A DNA stretch of 64,000 bases from MFD01275-c22 sp963705885 (lineage in GTDB: Bacteria > Actinomycetota > Actinomycetes > JACCUZ01): contig OY970120.1 of the NCBI GenBank assembly GCA_963705885.1, positions 620,001 to 684,000 of the forward strand, given 5' to 3'. A program made the position numbers and the translations under genes. Under the pieces are notes generated by a model. It was not told the origin of the DNA. It ran no database searches and worked only from the letters and a program-made list of their open reading frames with translations. Positions 8,399 through 16,491 of the stretch are shown one piece after another (the stretch's first letter is position 1; the number at the start of each line of letters is the position of its first letter).

Positions 8399-9130
8399 GT
8401 GCTGTTGAAGGCTTGCCTCAACGGGTCGCGACGTCCTGCCGAGCACCCGCGACTACCTGTGACGGCGGCAGCGATCGCGCAGGACGTGAAACTGACATCG
8501 GCCGCCGGGGCCGACGCCGTTCACGTCCACGTCAAGGACGCTGACGGCGTCGACACGCTCGACGGGTCCGCGCTCGCGGAGGTGCTCACGGCGGCGCGAG
8601 CAGCCGCGCCCGGGGTCCCCATCGGGGTCACCACCGGTGCCTGGGCCATGCCGGACGCGACACGTCGCCTCGAAACGATCAGGACCTGGACGGTGCGGCC
8701 CGACTTCGCGTCGGTGAACTGGCACGAGGACGGGGCTCCTGAGCTCGCCGAGGAGCTGCTGGTGTCCGGTGTCGGCGTGGAGGCGGGGCTGTGGACCTCC
8801 ACGGCCGTGGCGTCCTGGCTCGCCTCGCCGTGGCGTCATCGGTGCGACCGGGTGCTCCTCGAGCTGCCGGACGGGCTGGACGCCGCGGAGACCACGCGGG
8901 AGAGCGACCGCCTCGTGACACTGCTGGCTGCCGGGGGCAACGAGCTTCCGGTCGTCCTGCACGGTGAGGGCAGCAGCTGCTGGCCGGCGTTGCGACACGC
9001 GGCCATCCTCGGGTTGGACACCCGCATCGGGCTGGAGGACGTCCTCGAGATGCCCGATGAGTCACCGGCGCCGGACAACGCCGCGCTCGTCGTCGCGGCA
9101 GCGCAGATCGTCAGGGATCTGTCCGGCTAG
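8399..9130 (+). CDS. BKACE/DUF849 family protein (3-keto-5-aminohexanoate cleavage enzyme type)
   Basis: A 243-residue TIM-barrel protein of the beta-keto acid cleavage family, shorter than the usual 270-310 residues. Family marks are 'KACLNGSRRP' at the N-terminus, the metal-binding HVHVKDADG (H42, H44), 'VNWHEDGA' and the late 'HGEGSSCWP'. Family members condense a beta-keto acid with acetyl-CoA to give acetoacetate plus a CoA ester; the substrate here is unknown. The GTG start has GAGAGG 8 nt upstream. Its position beside anthranilate-CoA genes suggests a role on a ring-opened beta-keto product, but that is inference. Confidence 0.8.
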   Translation: MLLKACLNGSRRPAEHPRLPVTAAAIAQDVKLTSAAGADAVHVHVKDADGVDTLDGSALAEVLTAARAAAPGVPIGVTTGAWAMPDATRRLETIRTWTVRPDFASVNWHEDGAPELAEELLVSGVGVEAGLWTSTAVASWLASPWRHRCDRVLLELPDGLDAAETTRESDRLVTLLAAGGNELPVVLHGEGSSCWPALRHAAILGLDTRIGLEDVLEMPDESPAPDNAALVVAAAQIVRDLSG

Positions 9131-9149
9131 GAGCCGGTCAGCCGCAGCG

Positions 9150-9161
9150 ACTTCATGAAGT
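9150..9161. promoter_or_regulatory. 12-bp perfect palindrome, possible operator
   Basis: ACTTCATGAAGT reads the same on both strands. It lies 20 nt after the BKACE-like gene and 135 nt before the VOC gene. A weak -10 TACCGT lies further on near 9272. Function unproven. Confidence 0.25.
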
Positions 9162-9295
9162 GCAGGGGTCGCCCACGCCGGTGGTCACATGGGAGGCTTC
9201 GGGCCCCGTCGGGTCGGGAGTCACCGACGGCAGGATGGTGCCGGCCATCGATCTGTCCGCCTACCGTCCGCCGCCCCAGCGCAGAGGAGTGCCAC

Positions 9296-9610
9296 GTGGA
9301 CATGAGGCTCGAGCTCGTGCCGGTGCCGGTCACCGATGTCGACCGGGCCAAGGCGTTCTACGCCGAGCAGCTCGGGTTCGTCGTCGACGTCGACGTACGC
9401 CCGGCCGACGGTGTGCGGGTGGTGCAGCTGACGCCGCCGGGGTCGGCCTGCTCGATCAGCCTGGGTACCGGCCTGCAGGCGTACGAGGCGCCGCCCGGGT
9501 CCATCAGGGCTCTGCACCTGGTCGGCGGCGGGGTCCTGTACGCCGGGCTCGAGGACCCCGACGGCAACACCCTGGTTCTGCAGGAGATGGCGTGGCGCCG
9601 CGAAGGGTGA
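9296..9610 (+). CDS. Shortened VOC/glyoxalase-family protein
   Basis: A 104-residue protein with the two ends of a VOC domain: 'LELVPVPVTDVDRAKAFYAE' at the start and 'YAGLEDPDGNTLVLQEM' at the end. Typical relatives are about 125-135 residues. The segment that normally joins the two halves ('RALHLV' to 'GGGVLYAG') is missing about 20-25 residues, so the second beta-alpha-beta unit is incomplete. GTG 9296 was chosen because GAGGAG (9284-9289) lies 6 nt upstream. It may be a degraded or structurally minimal dioxygenase/glyoxalase homologue. Substrate unknown. Confidence 0.7.
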   Translation: MDMRLELVPVPVTDVDRAKAFYAEQLGFVVDVDVRPADGVRVVQLTPPGSACSISLGTGLQAYEAPPGSIRALHLVGGGVLYAGLEDPDGNTLVLQEMAWRREG

Positions 9611-9613
9611 GCG

Positions 9614-10396
9614 TCACAGCGGCATGAAGCGCCCGCCGTTGACGTCCAGCACGGCGCCGGTGACGTAGGACGACTCCTCGCCGGCCAGGAAGAGCACCGG
9701 GTCGACGGCCTCCCTGAGCTCGGGCATCCGGTCAAGCGGGATCGCGTCGAGCACCTCCCGGCGCTCCTGCTCGGTCATCGCGTCGAACATGTCCTGCAGC
9801 CGTCCGGTGAGGAAGAGCCCGGGCGCGATGGCGTTGACGCGGACGCCGTGAGGGCCGACCTCGCGGGCCAGACGCTTGGTCAGCCCGACGACGGCAGCCT
9901 TGGCCGCCGCGTAGGGGACGCCGGTGACCGGCGACGGCTGGCGACCGCCGATCGACGAGGTGTTGACGATGGCCCCGCCCCCGGCCGCGGCCATGAGGGG
10001 CACGACGGCCTGGCAGCAGTAGAACGTCCCCTTCACGTTGACGTCGAGGACCCGGTCGACGTGCTCGGGCTCGATCGCCTCGAGGTCCCGCGGCGTTCCG
10101 AGCGACCCGCCGGCCAGGTTCACCAGCACGTGCGGGCCGCCGAGGTCGGCGTGCACGGATGTCATCAGCCGCCGGACCGCGGCCTCGTCGGCGACGTCCA
10201 CGACGTACCCCTCGGCGCGCGCCCCACGGCCCCGCAACGCGTCGACCACCGAGGCCACCGCATCACGCGCGACGTCCACCACGGCGACTGCCGCCTCCTC
10301 CGCGGCGAACCCCTCGCACACGGCACGGCCCAGACCGCCGGCACCGCCGGTCACGACCGCCGTCCGGCCGGTGAACCTCGCCGCACGTCCGGCCAT
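9614..10396 (-). CDS. SDR-family short-chain dehydrogenase/reductase
   Basis: A 260-residue classical SDR. The nucleotide-binding motif is TGGAGGLG near residues 16-23, NLAGG follows, the catalytic serine is in NTSSIGG, YAAAK carries the Tyr and Lys, and the family C-terminus is 'SSYVTGAVLDVNGG'. It oxidises or reduces a hydroxyl/keto group with NAD(P)(H). It is divergent from the 2-aminobenzoyl-CoA monooxygenase gene across an 84-nt intergenic region and converges with the VOC gene. A 3-hydroxyacyl-CoA dehydrogenase-like step in anthranilate breakdown is plausible, though the substrate cannot be read from sequence. Confidence 0.88.
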   Translation of the reverse strand: MAGRAARFTGRTAVVTGGAGGLGRAVCEGFAAEEAAVAVVDVARDAVASVVDALRGRGARAEGYVVDVADEAAVRRLMTSVHADLGGPHVLVNLAGGSLGTPRDLEAIEPEHVDRVLDVNVKGTFYCCQAVVPLMAAAGGGAIVNTSSIGGRQPSPVTGVPYAAAKAAVVGLTKRLAREVGPHGVRVNAIAPGLFLTGRLQDMFDAMTEQERREVLDAIPLDRMPELREAVDPVLFLAGEESSYVTGAVLDVNGGRFMPL

Positions 10397-10417
10397 CAGA
10401 TCGGTCCTATCGTCGCG

Positions 10418-10447
10418 TTGACGGTCGTTCGGGCTGCAACATAGCCT
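10418..10447 (+). promoter_or_regulatory. Promoter of the 2-aminobenzoyl-CoA monooxygenase gene
   Basis: TTGACG (10418-10423), an 18-nt spacer, then TAGCCT (10442-10447). The 5' UTR of about 27 nt contains GGGAGG (10469-10474), 6 nt before the GTG, so this mRNA is led, unlike several neighbours. Confidence 0.55.
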
Positions 10448-10480
10448 CACGGGAAGCCCGGAGACAATGGGAGGCGCGTC

Positions 10481-12856
10481 GTGCGCACAGCGATCATCGG
10501 GGGCGGACCCGGAGGTCTCTACTTCGCCGCGCTGGCGAAGCAGCTCGACCCGGCCCACGAGATCACGGTCTGGGAGCGCAACGCGCCCGACGACACCTTC
10601 GGCTTCGGTGTCGTGTTCTCCGACGAGACCCTCGGCGGCATCGAGCACGCCGACGACTCCGTCTACCGGCAGATGGAGCGCGAGTTCGCCCGCTGGGACG
10701 ACATCGATGTGCACTACAAGGACACGGTCGTCACCAGCGGCGGTCACGGGTTCGCCGCGATGAGCCGGCGTCGGCTGCTCGAGATCCTGCAGGAGCGCTG
10801 CCGGGAGCTGGGCGTCACGCTGCACTTCCGCACCGAGGCGCCGCCCGCCGACGAGCTGGCCAGGACGCACGACCTGGTCATCGCCAGCGACGGGCTGAAC
10901 TCGGCGACCCGGTCGAAGTACGCCGACACCTTCCACCCGCAGCTCGAGGTCCGACGCTGCAAGTACATGTGGCTCGGCACCGACCTGGTCTTCGACGCCT
11001 TCAAGTTCTACGTGCTCGAGACCCCGCACGGCGTCATGCAGATCCACGGCTACCCCTACGACGCGACCGGCTCGACCTTCATCGTCGAGATGCACGACGA
11101 CGTCTGGCACCGGGCCGGCTTCGGCGAGCTCGCCGCCCGCGACCTGCCGCCCGGACAGAGCGACGAGGCCTCGATCACGAAGGTCAGGGAGCTGTTCGCC
11201 GACATCCTCGGCGGGCACCAGGTCATGGCCAACAACTCGAAGTGGCTCAGCTTCTCGACCATCCGCAACGAGACCTGGCGCCACGGCAACGTCGTCCTGC
11301 TCGGCGACGCGGCGCACACGGCGCACTTCTCCATCGGGTCGGGGACGAAGCTGGCGATGGAGGACGCCCTCGCCCTCGCCGCCTGCCTCCACGAGAACGG
11401 CGACGTCGACAGCGCCCTGGACGCCTACGAGACGGAGCGCCGGCCCGTCGTGCTGTCGACCCAGCGCGCCGCCCAGGCGAGCCTCGAGTGGTTCGAGAAC
11501 CTGGGGCAGTACGTCCACCAGGAGCCCGAGCAGTTCGCCTTCAACATCATGACGCGCAGCCGACGGGTCACCTACGACAACCTGCGGCTGCGCGACCCCG
11601 AGTTCGTCGCGCGCATCGACGAGTGGTTCGCCGGCCACGAGGCCCGGCGCGGGATGTCGAGCGACCCGCACGACGTACGGCCGCCGATGTTCCAGCCGTT
11701 CCGGCTGCGTGGGCTCGAGCTCAAGAACCGCGCCGTCGTCTCACCGATGGACATGTACGTCGCCGTCGACGGTCTTGCGAACGACTTCCACCTCACCCAC
11801 CTGGGCGGCAAGGCGCTCGGCGGGGCGGGGCTCGTGATGACCGAGATGGTCTGCGTCTCGGCGCCCGGTCGCATCTCCCCGGGGTGCACCGGCCTCTACC
11901 GACCCGAGCACGAGGCGGCGTACACGCGCATCGTCGACTTCGTGCACGGCTTCACCACGGCCAAGATCGGCCTCCAGCTCGGTCACTCCGGCCGCAAGGG
12001 CTCGACCAGGCTCATGTGGGAGGGCATCGACGAGCCCCTGCCCGAGGGCAACTGGCCGGTGGTCGCGCCGTCCCCGCTTCCCTACAAGCCCGGCGTCAAC
12101 CAGGTGCCCAGGGAGCTCACGGTCGAGGAGATGGCCGAGATCCGCGACGAGTTCGTGCGCTCGGCGCAGATGGGCGTGCGGGCCGGTTTCGACCTGCTCG
12201 AGCTGCACTGCGCCCACGGCTACCTGCTGTCGAGCTTCATCTCGCCGGTGACGAACCAGCGCACGGACGGCTACGGCGGCTCGCTCGAGAACCGGATGCG
12301 TTTCCCGCTCGAGGTGTTCGACGCCGTCCGGGCGGTCTGGCCGGAGGACAAGCCGATCACCCTGCGCATCTCGGCGACCGACTGGGTCGAGGGCGGCATC
12401 GACGCCGACGACGCCGTCGAGATCGCGCGCGCCTTCCGCGACCACGGCGCCGACGCCCTCGACGTCTCGACCGGGCAGGTGACGCCGACGGAGCGGCCCG
12501 CCTTCGGTCGCAGCTACCAGACGCCCTACGCCGACCGGATCCGCAACCAGGTCGGCATCCCGACCATCGCGGTCGGCGTCATCTCCTCCTACGACGACGT
12601 CAACTCCATCGTCCTCGCCGGCCGGGCCGACCTCTGCGCCGTCGGCCGGGCCCACCTCTACGACCCGCACTGGTCCCTGCACGCCGCCGCCGAGCAGGAG
12701 TACACCGGCCCGGCGGCGGAGTGGCCGGACCCCTTCAAGGCCGGCAGCCGCAGGCCGCTCGCGGGGCGCACCGACGGCCCGAGACCGCGCCTCCAGCTCC
12801 TGCGCGACGGCGAGCACGGCACCCGGCACCAGCGCTGGCGGCCGGGCGACGGCTAG
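10481..12856 (+). CDS. 2-aminobenzoyl-CoA monooxygenase/reductase (bifunctional FAD hydroxylase plus Old Yellow Enzyme domain)
   Basis: A 791-residue fusion. Residues 1 to about 395 are a class-A flavin monooxygenase: GGGPGG at 7-12 and 'GDAAHTAHFSIGSGTKLAME' for FAD. From about residue 402 ('MFQPFRLRGLELKNR') to about 745 lies an Old Yellow Enzyme-type FMN barrel with 'HCAHGYLLSSFISP'. In the known Azoarcus evansii pathway this enzyme hydroxylates and then reduces 2-aminobenzoyl-CoA to a non-aromatic 2-amino-5-oxocyclohexene-carboxyl-CoA. Automated pipelines often name this architecture salicylyl-CoA 5-hydroxylase; the anthranilate-CoA ligase at 4560 favours the amino substrate. Its TAG overlaps the convergent response-regulator gene by 4 nt. 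Confidence 0.88.
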   Translation: MRTAIIGGGPGGLYFAALAKQLDPAHEITVWERNAPDDTFGFGVVFSDETLGGIEHADDSVYRQMEREFARWDDIDVHYKDTVVTSGGHGFAAMSRRRLLEILQERCRELGVTLHFRTEAPPADELARTHDLVIASDGLNSATRSKYADTFHPQLEVRRCKYMWLGTDLVFDAFKFYVLETPHGVMQIHGYPYDATGSTFIVEMHDDVWHRAGFGELAARDLPPGQSDEASITKVRELFADILGGHQVMANNSKWLSFSTIRNETWRHGNVVLLGDAAHTAHFSIGSGTKLAMEDALALAACLHENGDVDSALDAYETERRPVVLSTQRAAQASLEWFENLGQYVHQEPEQFAFNIMTRSRRVTYDNLRLRDPEFVARIDEWFAGHEARRGMSSDPHDVRPPMFQPFRLRGLELKNRAVVSPMDMYVAVDGLANDFHLTHLGGKALGGAGLVMTEMVCVSAPGRISPGCTGLYRPEHEAAYTRIVDFVHGFTTAKIGLQLGHSGRKGSTRLMWEGIDEPLPEGNWPVVAPSPLPYKPGVNQVPRELTVEEMAEIRDEFVRSAQMGVRAGFDLLELHCAHGYLLSSFISPVTNQRTDGYGGSLENRMRFPLEVFDAVRAVWPEDKPITLRISATDWVEGGIDADDAVEIARAFRDHGADALDVSTGQVTPTERPAFGRSYQTPYADRIRNQVGIPTIAVGVISSYDDVNSIVLAGRADLCAVGRAHLYDPHWSLHAAAEQEYTGPAAEWPDPFKAGSRRPLAGRTDGPRPRLQLLRDGEHGTRHQRWRPGDG

Positions 12857-13506
12857 GGAGCCCCTGCCCGGCCCAGGCCGGCGTCCCGCGCCCTGATCAT
12901 CGCCTGGGCGCGGTCGGTCACGCCCAGCTTCATGAGGATGCTCGACACGTGGTTGCGCACGGTCTTCGGGGACAGGTAGAGCTGCCGGGCGATGGCAGGG
13001 TTCGACAGCCCTCGAGCCACGAGACCGAGCACCTCCCGCTCCCGGTCCGAGAGGCCCTCCAGCGCGGGTGCCGGCGCCCGCTCCGGCGGCCCGGCGAGCA
13101 TCTCGCGAACGGCCGGCGCCACGGCCGGTCCGAAGATGGCCTCACCGCGGGCGGTGGCGCGCACCGCACGTTCGATCTCCTCCTGGCCGGCGCCCTTCAG
13201 GACGTACCCGCTGGCGCCCGCGCGCAGCGCCGTGAACACCGACCCTCCGTCGTCGGACATGGTCAGCACCAGCACGCGCACGGCCGGCGCGGTGGCGCCG
13301 AGTCGCTCGATGACCTCCACCCCGTGGGCTCCGGGCATGGCCAGGTCCAGGACGAGCACGTCCGGCGCGAGCGCCTCGGCAGCGGCGGCGGCGTCCAGCC
13401 CGTCCGCCGCCTCACCGACGACCTCGATGTCGTCGGAGTCCTCGAGCGCCAGCCGCAGGCCGTACCGGAACATCGGGTGGTCGTCGGCCAGCACGACGGT
13501 GATCAC
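12853..13506 (-). CDS. LuxR/NarL-family response regulator
   Basis: 217 residues from GTG 13506. The receiver domain has the acidic pair DD at 8-9 and the phospho-acceptor D54 in 'LVLDLAMPG'; 'RAGASGYVLKG' carries the conserved Lys. The C-terminal LuxR helix-turn-helix is 'LSDREREVLGLVARGLSNPA'. The start was set by the GTGA overlap with the histidine kinase stop (13503-13506) rather than the longer upstream frame. It is the cognate partner of the kinase encoded directly upstream. Targets are unknown; it may regulate the adjacent catabolic genes. Confidence 0.92.
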   Translation of the reverse strand: MITVVLADDHPMFRYGLRLALEDSDDIEVVGEAADGLDAAAAAEALAPDVLVLDLAMPGAHGVEVIERLGATAPAVRVLVLTMSDDGGSVFTALRAGASGYVLKGAGQEEIERAVRATARGEAIFGPAVAPAVREMLAGPPERAPAPALEGLSDREREVLGLVARGLSNPAIARQLYLSPKTVRNHVSSILMKLGVTDRAQAMIRARDAGLGRAGAP

Positions 13507-15593
13507 GGCACGGCCTGCACTGCTGAGACGTGAGGCACCGGAAGGCAGACGCTGACCCTCGTCCCACCACCGGCCCGGGAGGCGACCCGCCACGTCCCGC
13601 CGAGCTCGTCGGCGCGCTCCCGCACCGACTCCAGGCCGACTCCGGCCCGTCGGGGCACGGGGATGCCGAGGCCGTCGTCGGCGATGTCGAGCTCGAGCCC
13701 CCTGGCGGTGCGGCGAACCCGCACGACCAGGCTGCGGGCCGAGGCGTGACGCATCACGTTCGCGACGCCCTCGGAGACGATGAGGTACGCCGCGACCTCC
13801 ACGGCAGCCGGCAGGTCCGTGAGGTCTCCCTCGGTCGCGAGCTCGACCGCCATCCCGGCGTCCGCCAGGCCCACGAGGCGGCCCCGGAGGGCACCCTCGA
13901 GGCCCAGGTCGTCCACCGTGCGCGGCCGCAGCTCGTCCACGACGCGACGGACCTCGACGACCGCGGTCTGGACCTGGGCGCGCATGGACGCCACGAGCGG
14001 TGGGACCCGGGCCGGATCCTGTCCGTGCAGGCGGCGCACGGCGTCGAGCTGGAGCGCCAACGATGCGAGCGTGGGACCGACCCCGTCGTGCAGGTCGCGG
14101 CGCAGCCGTCGCCGCTCCTCCTCGCGGGCCGTGACCAGCCCGGTGCGCGAAGCCTGCAACCGGCCGACCAGTACCGCCGCGTGCACGTGCCCGGCAACGT
14201 GGCGGGCGAGGTCGCCCAGCAGACTCAGGTCCCTGTCCCCGTACCTCTCCCCCGGTCCCCGGCTGGCCACGACCAGCTCACCGACGACCTCGCCCGAGGA
14301 GACCAGCGGGAGCCGCACGCTGCCCTCCTCCGAGCCCGACCCCGGTGCGCCGTGGGCGGCGACCAGGTGACCCGGGCCTGCTCCGCCGGACTCGATGGCG
14401 ACATACGGAGCCCGCAGCGCCTCGGCGACCGCGCGGACCACGGCGGGCGGAACGTCGGCGGCGGCCGGCGACTGCTCGAGGAGCGCGCCGAGCCGGGCCA
14501 GGGCCCGGTAGGGGGTGGCCCGCTCTCCGTACACCAGCCGGTCGACCTGGCCCTGCAGGCGCTCGCGCACCGGCGCGAACCCGACAGCGACCAGCCCCGT
14601 CACGGCGACCGACAGCACGAGCCGGCGTTCGCCACCCAGGGGGACCAACCGGCCCAGCCCGGACACCAGCACGACGTAGACGCCGACGACGAGCGCGCTC
14701 AGGGCTCCGTACAGCAGCGACCGGCGCAGGACCGGCCGCACGTCGTAGAGCCCGTGTCGCACCAGAGCCACCCACAGGCCCCCGGCCACGACAGCGGCCC
14801 CGAGCACCTCGGCGGCGGAGGAGACCGGCGGCGCCGACACGACCGCGGCCGCCGACAGGGGCAGCGCGACGAGTGCGGCCGAGCCGACCCAGGCATGCCG
14901 TGCCCGGTCCTCCCGCGGCGCGCGTCGCCAGCGCCACACCAGGGACGCCGTGCCCACCAGGTAGGCCGCCAGCCACGTGCCGCTGGTGAGCACCGCGGCG
15001 AGCGACCCGTCGGCCGACAGGTCCCCGAACAGGCCGGCCGGGTTGGGCACGTCGCCGAGCACCGCGGGGACCGAGGCGTCCGCAACGATCACCGGGCCCG
15101 CCCAGAACAGGCTGGCCGCGACGCAGACCGCCGTGAGCCCGGCCAGGACGAAGGCCACCGGGCGCCACGACCGCGACGGCAGGCGCCCGGTGGGGGTGAG
15201 CAGGAACACGAAGGGGAACGTGATGTTGGACAGCGCGCCGAGCCGGCCCGACGTCCAGAGCGCCCAGGCGCCGGACCGACCGCCGGAGCCGTCGGCGTAC
15301 GCGACGAGTGCGTACTCGTAGGCGAGCGCGCCCGCCGCGAGCACCAGGCCGCCGAGGTGGAACAGCCACCCGACCGGGTGCCGCGGCCGGTGCACGGCGA
15401 TCACGGCCCCTGGAACGGCCATGGACAGCGCGACGAGCGGGGCGACCAGCCAGCCCCCGGCGACGGACCGTGGGTCGTGCACACCGGTGTCGACCGCGAG
15501 GTGCAGGGTGGCGGCGGCGATCGCAAGCGCTACCGAGACAGCGCCGAGCAGCCACGCGGCCCGGACCGTGCCCGGGGAGCCCTGCGACTGCAC
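13503..15593 (-). CDS. Membrane sensor histidine kinase of the NarL type (HisKA_3)
   Basis: About 696 residues. An N-terminal block of 9-10 hydrophobic segments is followed by a GAF-like region ('YVAIESGGAG...'), the HisKA_3 dimerisation motif 'REEERRRLRRDLHDGVGPTL' with the phospho-accepting His near residue 502, and a HATPase_c domain ('EGVANVMRHASA', 'IADDGLGIP'). The GTG at 15593 starts 4 nt after the preceding gene's stop, with GGGAG about 12 nt upstream; a GTG at 15629 would overlap that gene by 32 nt and is the alternative. It overlaps the response regulator by 4 nt. The signal sensed is unknown. Confidence 0.88.
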   Translation of the reverse strand: MQSQGSPGTVRAAWLLGAVSVALAIAAATLHLAVDTGVHDPRSVAGGWLVAPLVALSMAVPGAVIAVHRPRHPVGWLFHLGGLVLAAGALAYEYALVAYADGSGGRSGAWALWTSGRLGALSNITFPFVFLLTPTGRLPSRSWRPVAFVLAGLTAVCVAASLFWAGPVIVADASVPAVLGDVPNPAGLFGDLSADGSLAAVLTSGTWLAAYLVGTASLVWRWRRAPREDRARHAWVGSAALVALPLSAAAVVSAPPVSSAAEVLGAAVVAGGLWVALVRHGLYDVRPVLRRSLLYGALSALVVGVYVVLVSGLGRLVPLGGERRLVLSVAVTGLVAVGFAPVRERLQGQVDRLVYGERATPYRALARLGALLEQSPAAADVPPAVVRAVAEALRAPYVAIESGGAGPGHLVAAHGAPGSGSEEGSVRLPLVSSGEVVGELVVASRGPGERYGDRDLSLLGDLARHVAGHVHAAVLVGRLQASRTGLVTAREEERRRLRRDLHDGVGPTLASLALQLDAVRRLHGQDPARVPPLVASMRAQVQTAVVEVRRVVDELRPRTVDDLGLEGALRGRLVGLADAGMAVELATEGDLTDLPAAVEVAAYLIVSEGVANVMRHASARSLVVRVRRTARGLELDIADDGLGIPVPRRAGVGLESVRERADELGGTWRVASRAGGGTRVSVCLPVPHVSAVQAVP

Positions 15594-15597
15594 CGCG

Positions 15598-16322
15598 TCA
15601 TCGTGCTCCCGCGAGCGGGCCGGCGCCACCCGGATTCCGTGTCGCGTCGACGACCCGGCGGGCCAGCACCGTCAGCCACTGCAGCGGGACCACCACCAGG
15701 AACAGGTAGAAGACCGGCGCGTGCACGGCATCACCACTGGAGAGGACCGCCGCGGCCGGGAGCAACGGAACCGCCGCGAGCCCGGTGACCAGGGACCAGG
15801 TCGCCTGGCGCTGCCACCCGGGCACCCTCCGGAGGCGCCGCCAGGCAGCGAAGGGTGCCACCAGCAGGGAGAGCATCAGCACGTAGAAGCTCGTCGCGTG
15901 CACGACCCCGGACAACGGGTCGGCACCACTGAGCCCATCGCCGCAGTCGCAGGGAGCGGTGCTGGTCAGGAAGCTCACGCCCATGAGCCCGAGCGGCACG
16001 AGCGACAGGGGCGCCGCCCCGGGCCCCGCGTGGTGCGGTGCATCGCGGCCGCCAGGGCGAGAACCGACGCCCCGGCCACCAGGAACGCCAGGACCTGGAG
16101 CCAGCCGTAAGGCCCCCAGGTGTTGACGCTGACCGGGCTGGCGCGCCACGGGGAGTGCCCGACCGAGACGAGCCAGTCGTACTGCAGAACGTCCACCAGC
16201 ACGACCAGGGCGGCGAATGCCGCCGGGCCGGCGACGGCGAGCCCGGCCATCCATCGGGGGACCGGCGGCGCCGTCATGACCGGCGACGTCGCGGGCGGCG
16301 GTGATGTGCGGGTGCTGTGCAC
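15598..16322 (-). pseudogene. DUF998-like membrane protein, interrupted by a frameshift
   Basis: Two halves of one protein lie in different frames. The first, from GTG 16322 (GGAGGAG 5 nt upstream), reads 'LVSVGHSPWRASPVSVN' and 'WGPYGWLQVLAFLVAG', ending at 'MHRTTRGPG'. The second resumes with 'PLSLVPLGLMGVSF' and 'DPLSGVVHATSFYVLML' and runs to the TGA at 15598. The join lies within the GC run at about 16013-16029. The span of 725 nt (3n+2) becomes one open frame of about 241 residues if one C or G is added there. Together they give 6-7 transmembrane helices and DUF998-like signatures. It precedes the kinase gene in the same operon. It may be a real mutation or a base-calling error. Confidence 0.8.
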
Positions 16323-16379
16323 GAGAGCTCCTCCATGTCGGTGACCGGGGAAGCGTGCGGGGCCGGTCGTCCCGCCGTC

Positions 16380-16397
16380 ATGGGTCAGCTGACCCAT
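16380..16397. promoter_or_regulatory. 18-bp perfect palindrome, candidate operator
   Basis: ATGGGTCAGCTGACCCAT is identical on both strands. It lies in the 169-bp divergent region between the frameshifted membrane gene and the cyclase-family gene. A second palindrome, TCACGTGA, is at 16422-16429. The geometry suits a homodimeric repressor. The regulator is not identifiable here. Confidence 0.55.
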
Positions 16398-16491
16398 CCG
16401 GCGTCCCGACGTGCCGCGCGATCACGTGACGCACGACGCCTGCTGAGGGAAGGTGGGGCCCTGCCCGGCCGACTCGACCGAAGGGGACCTC

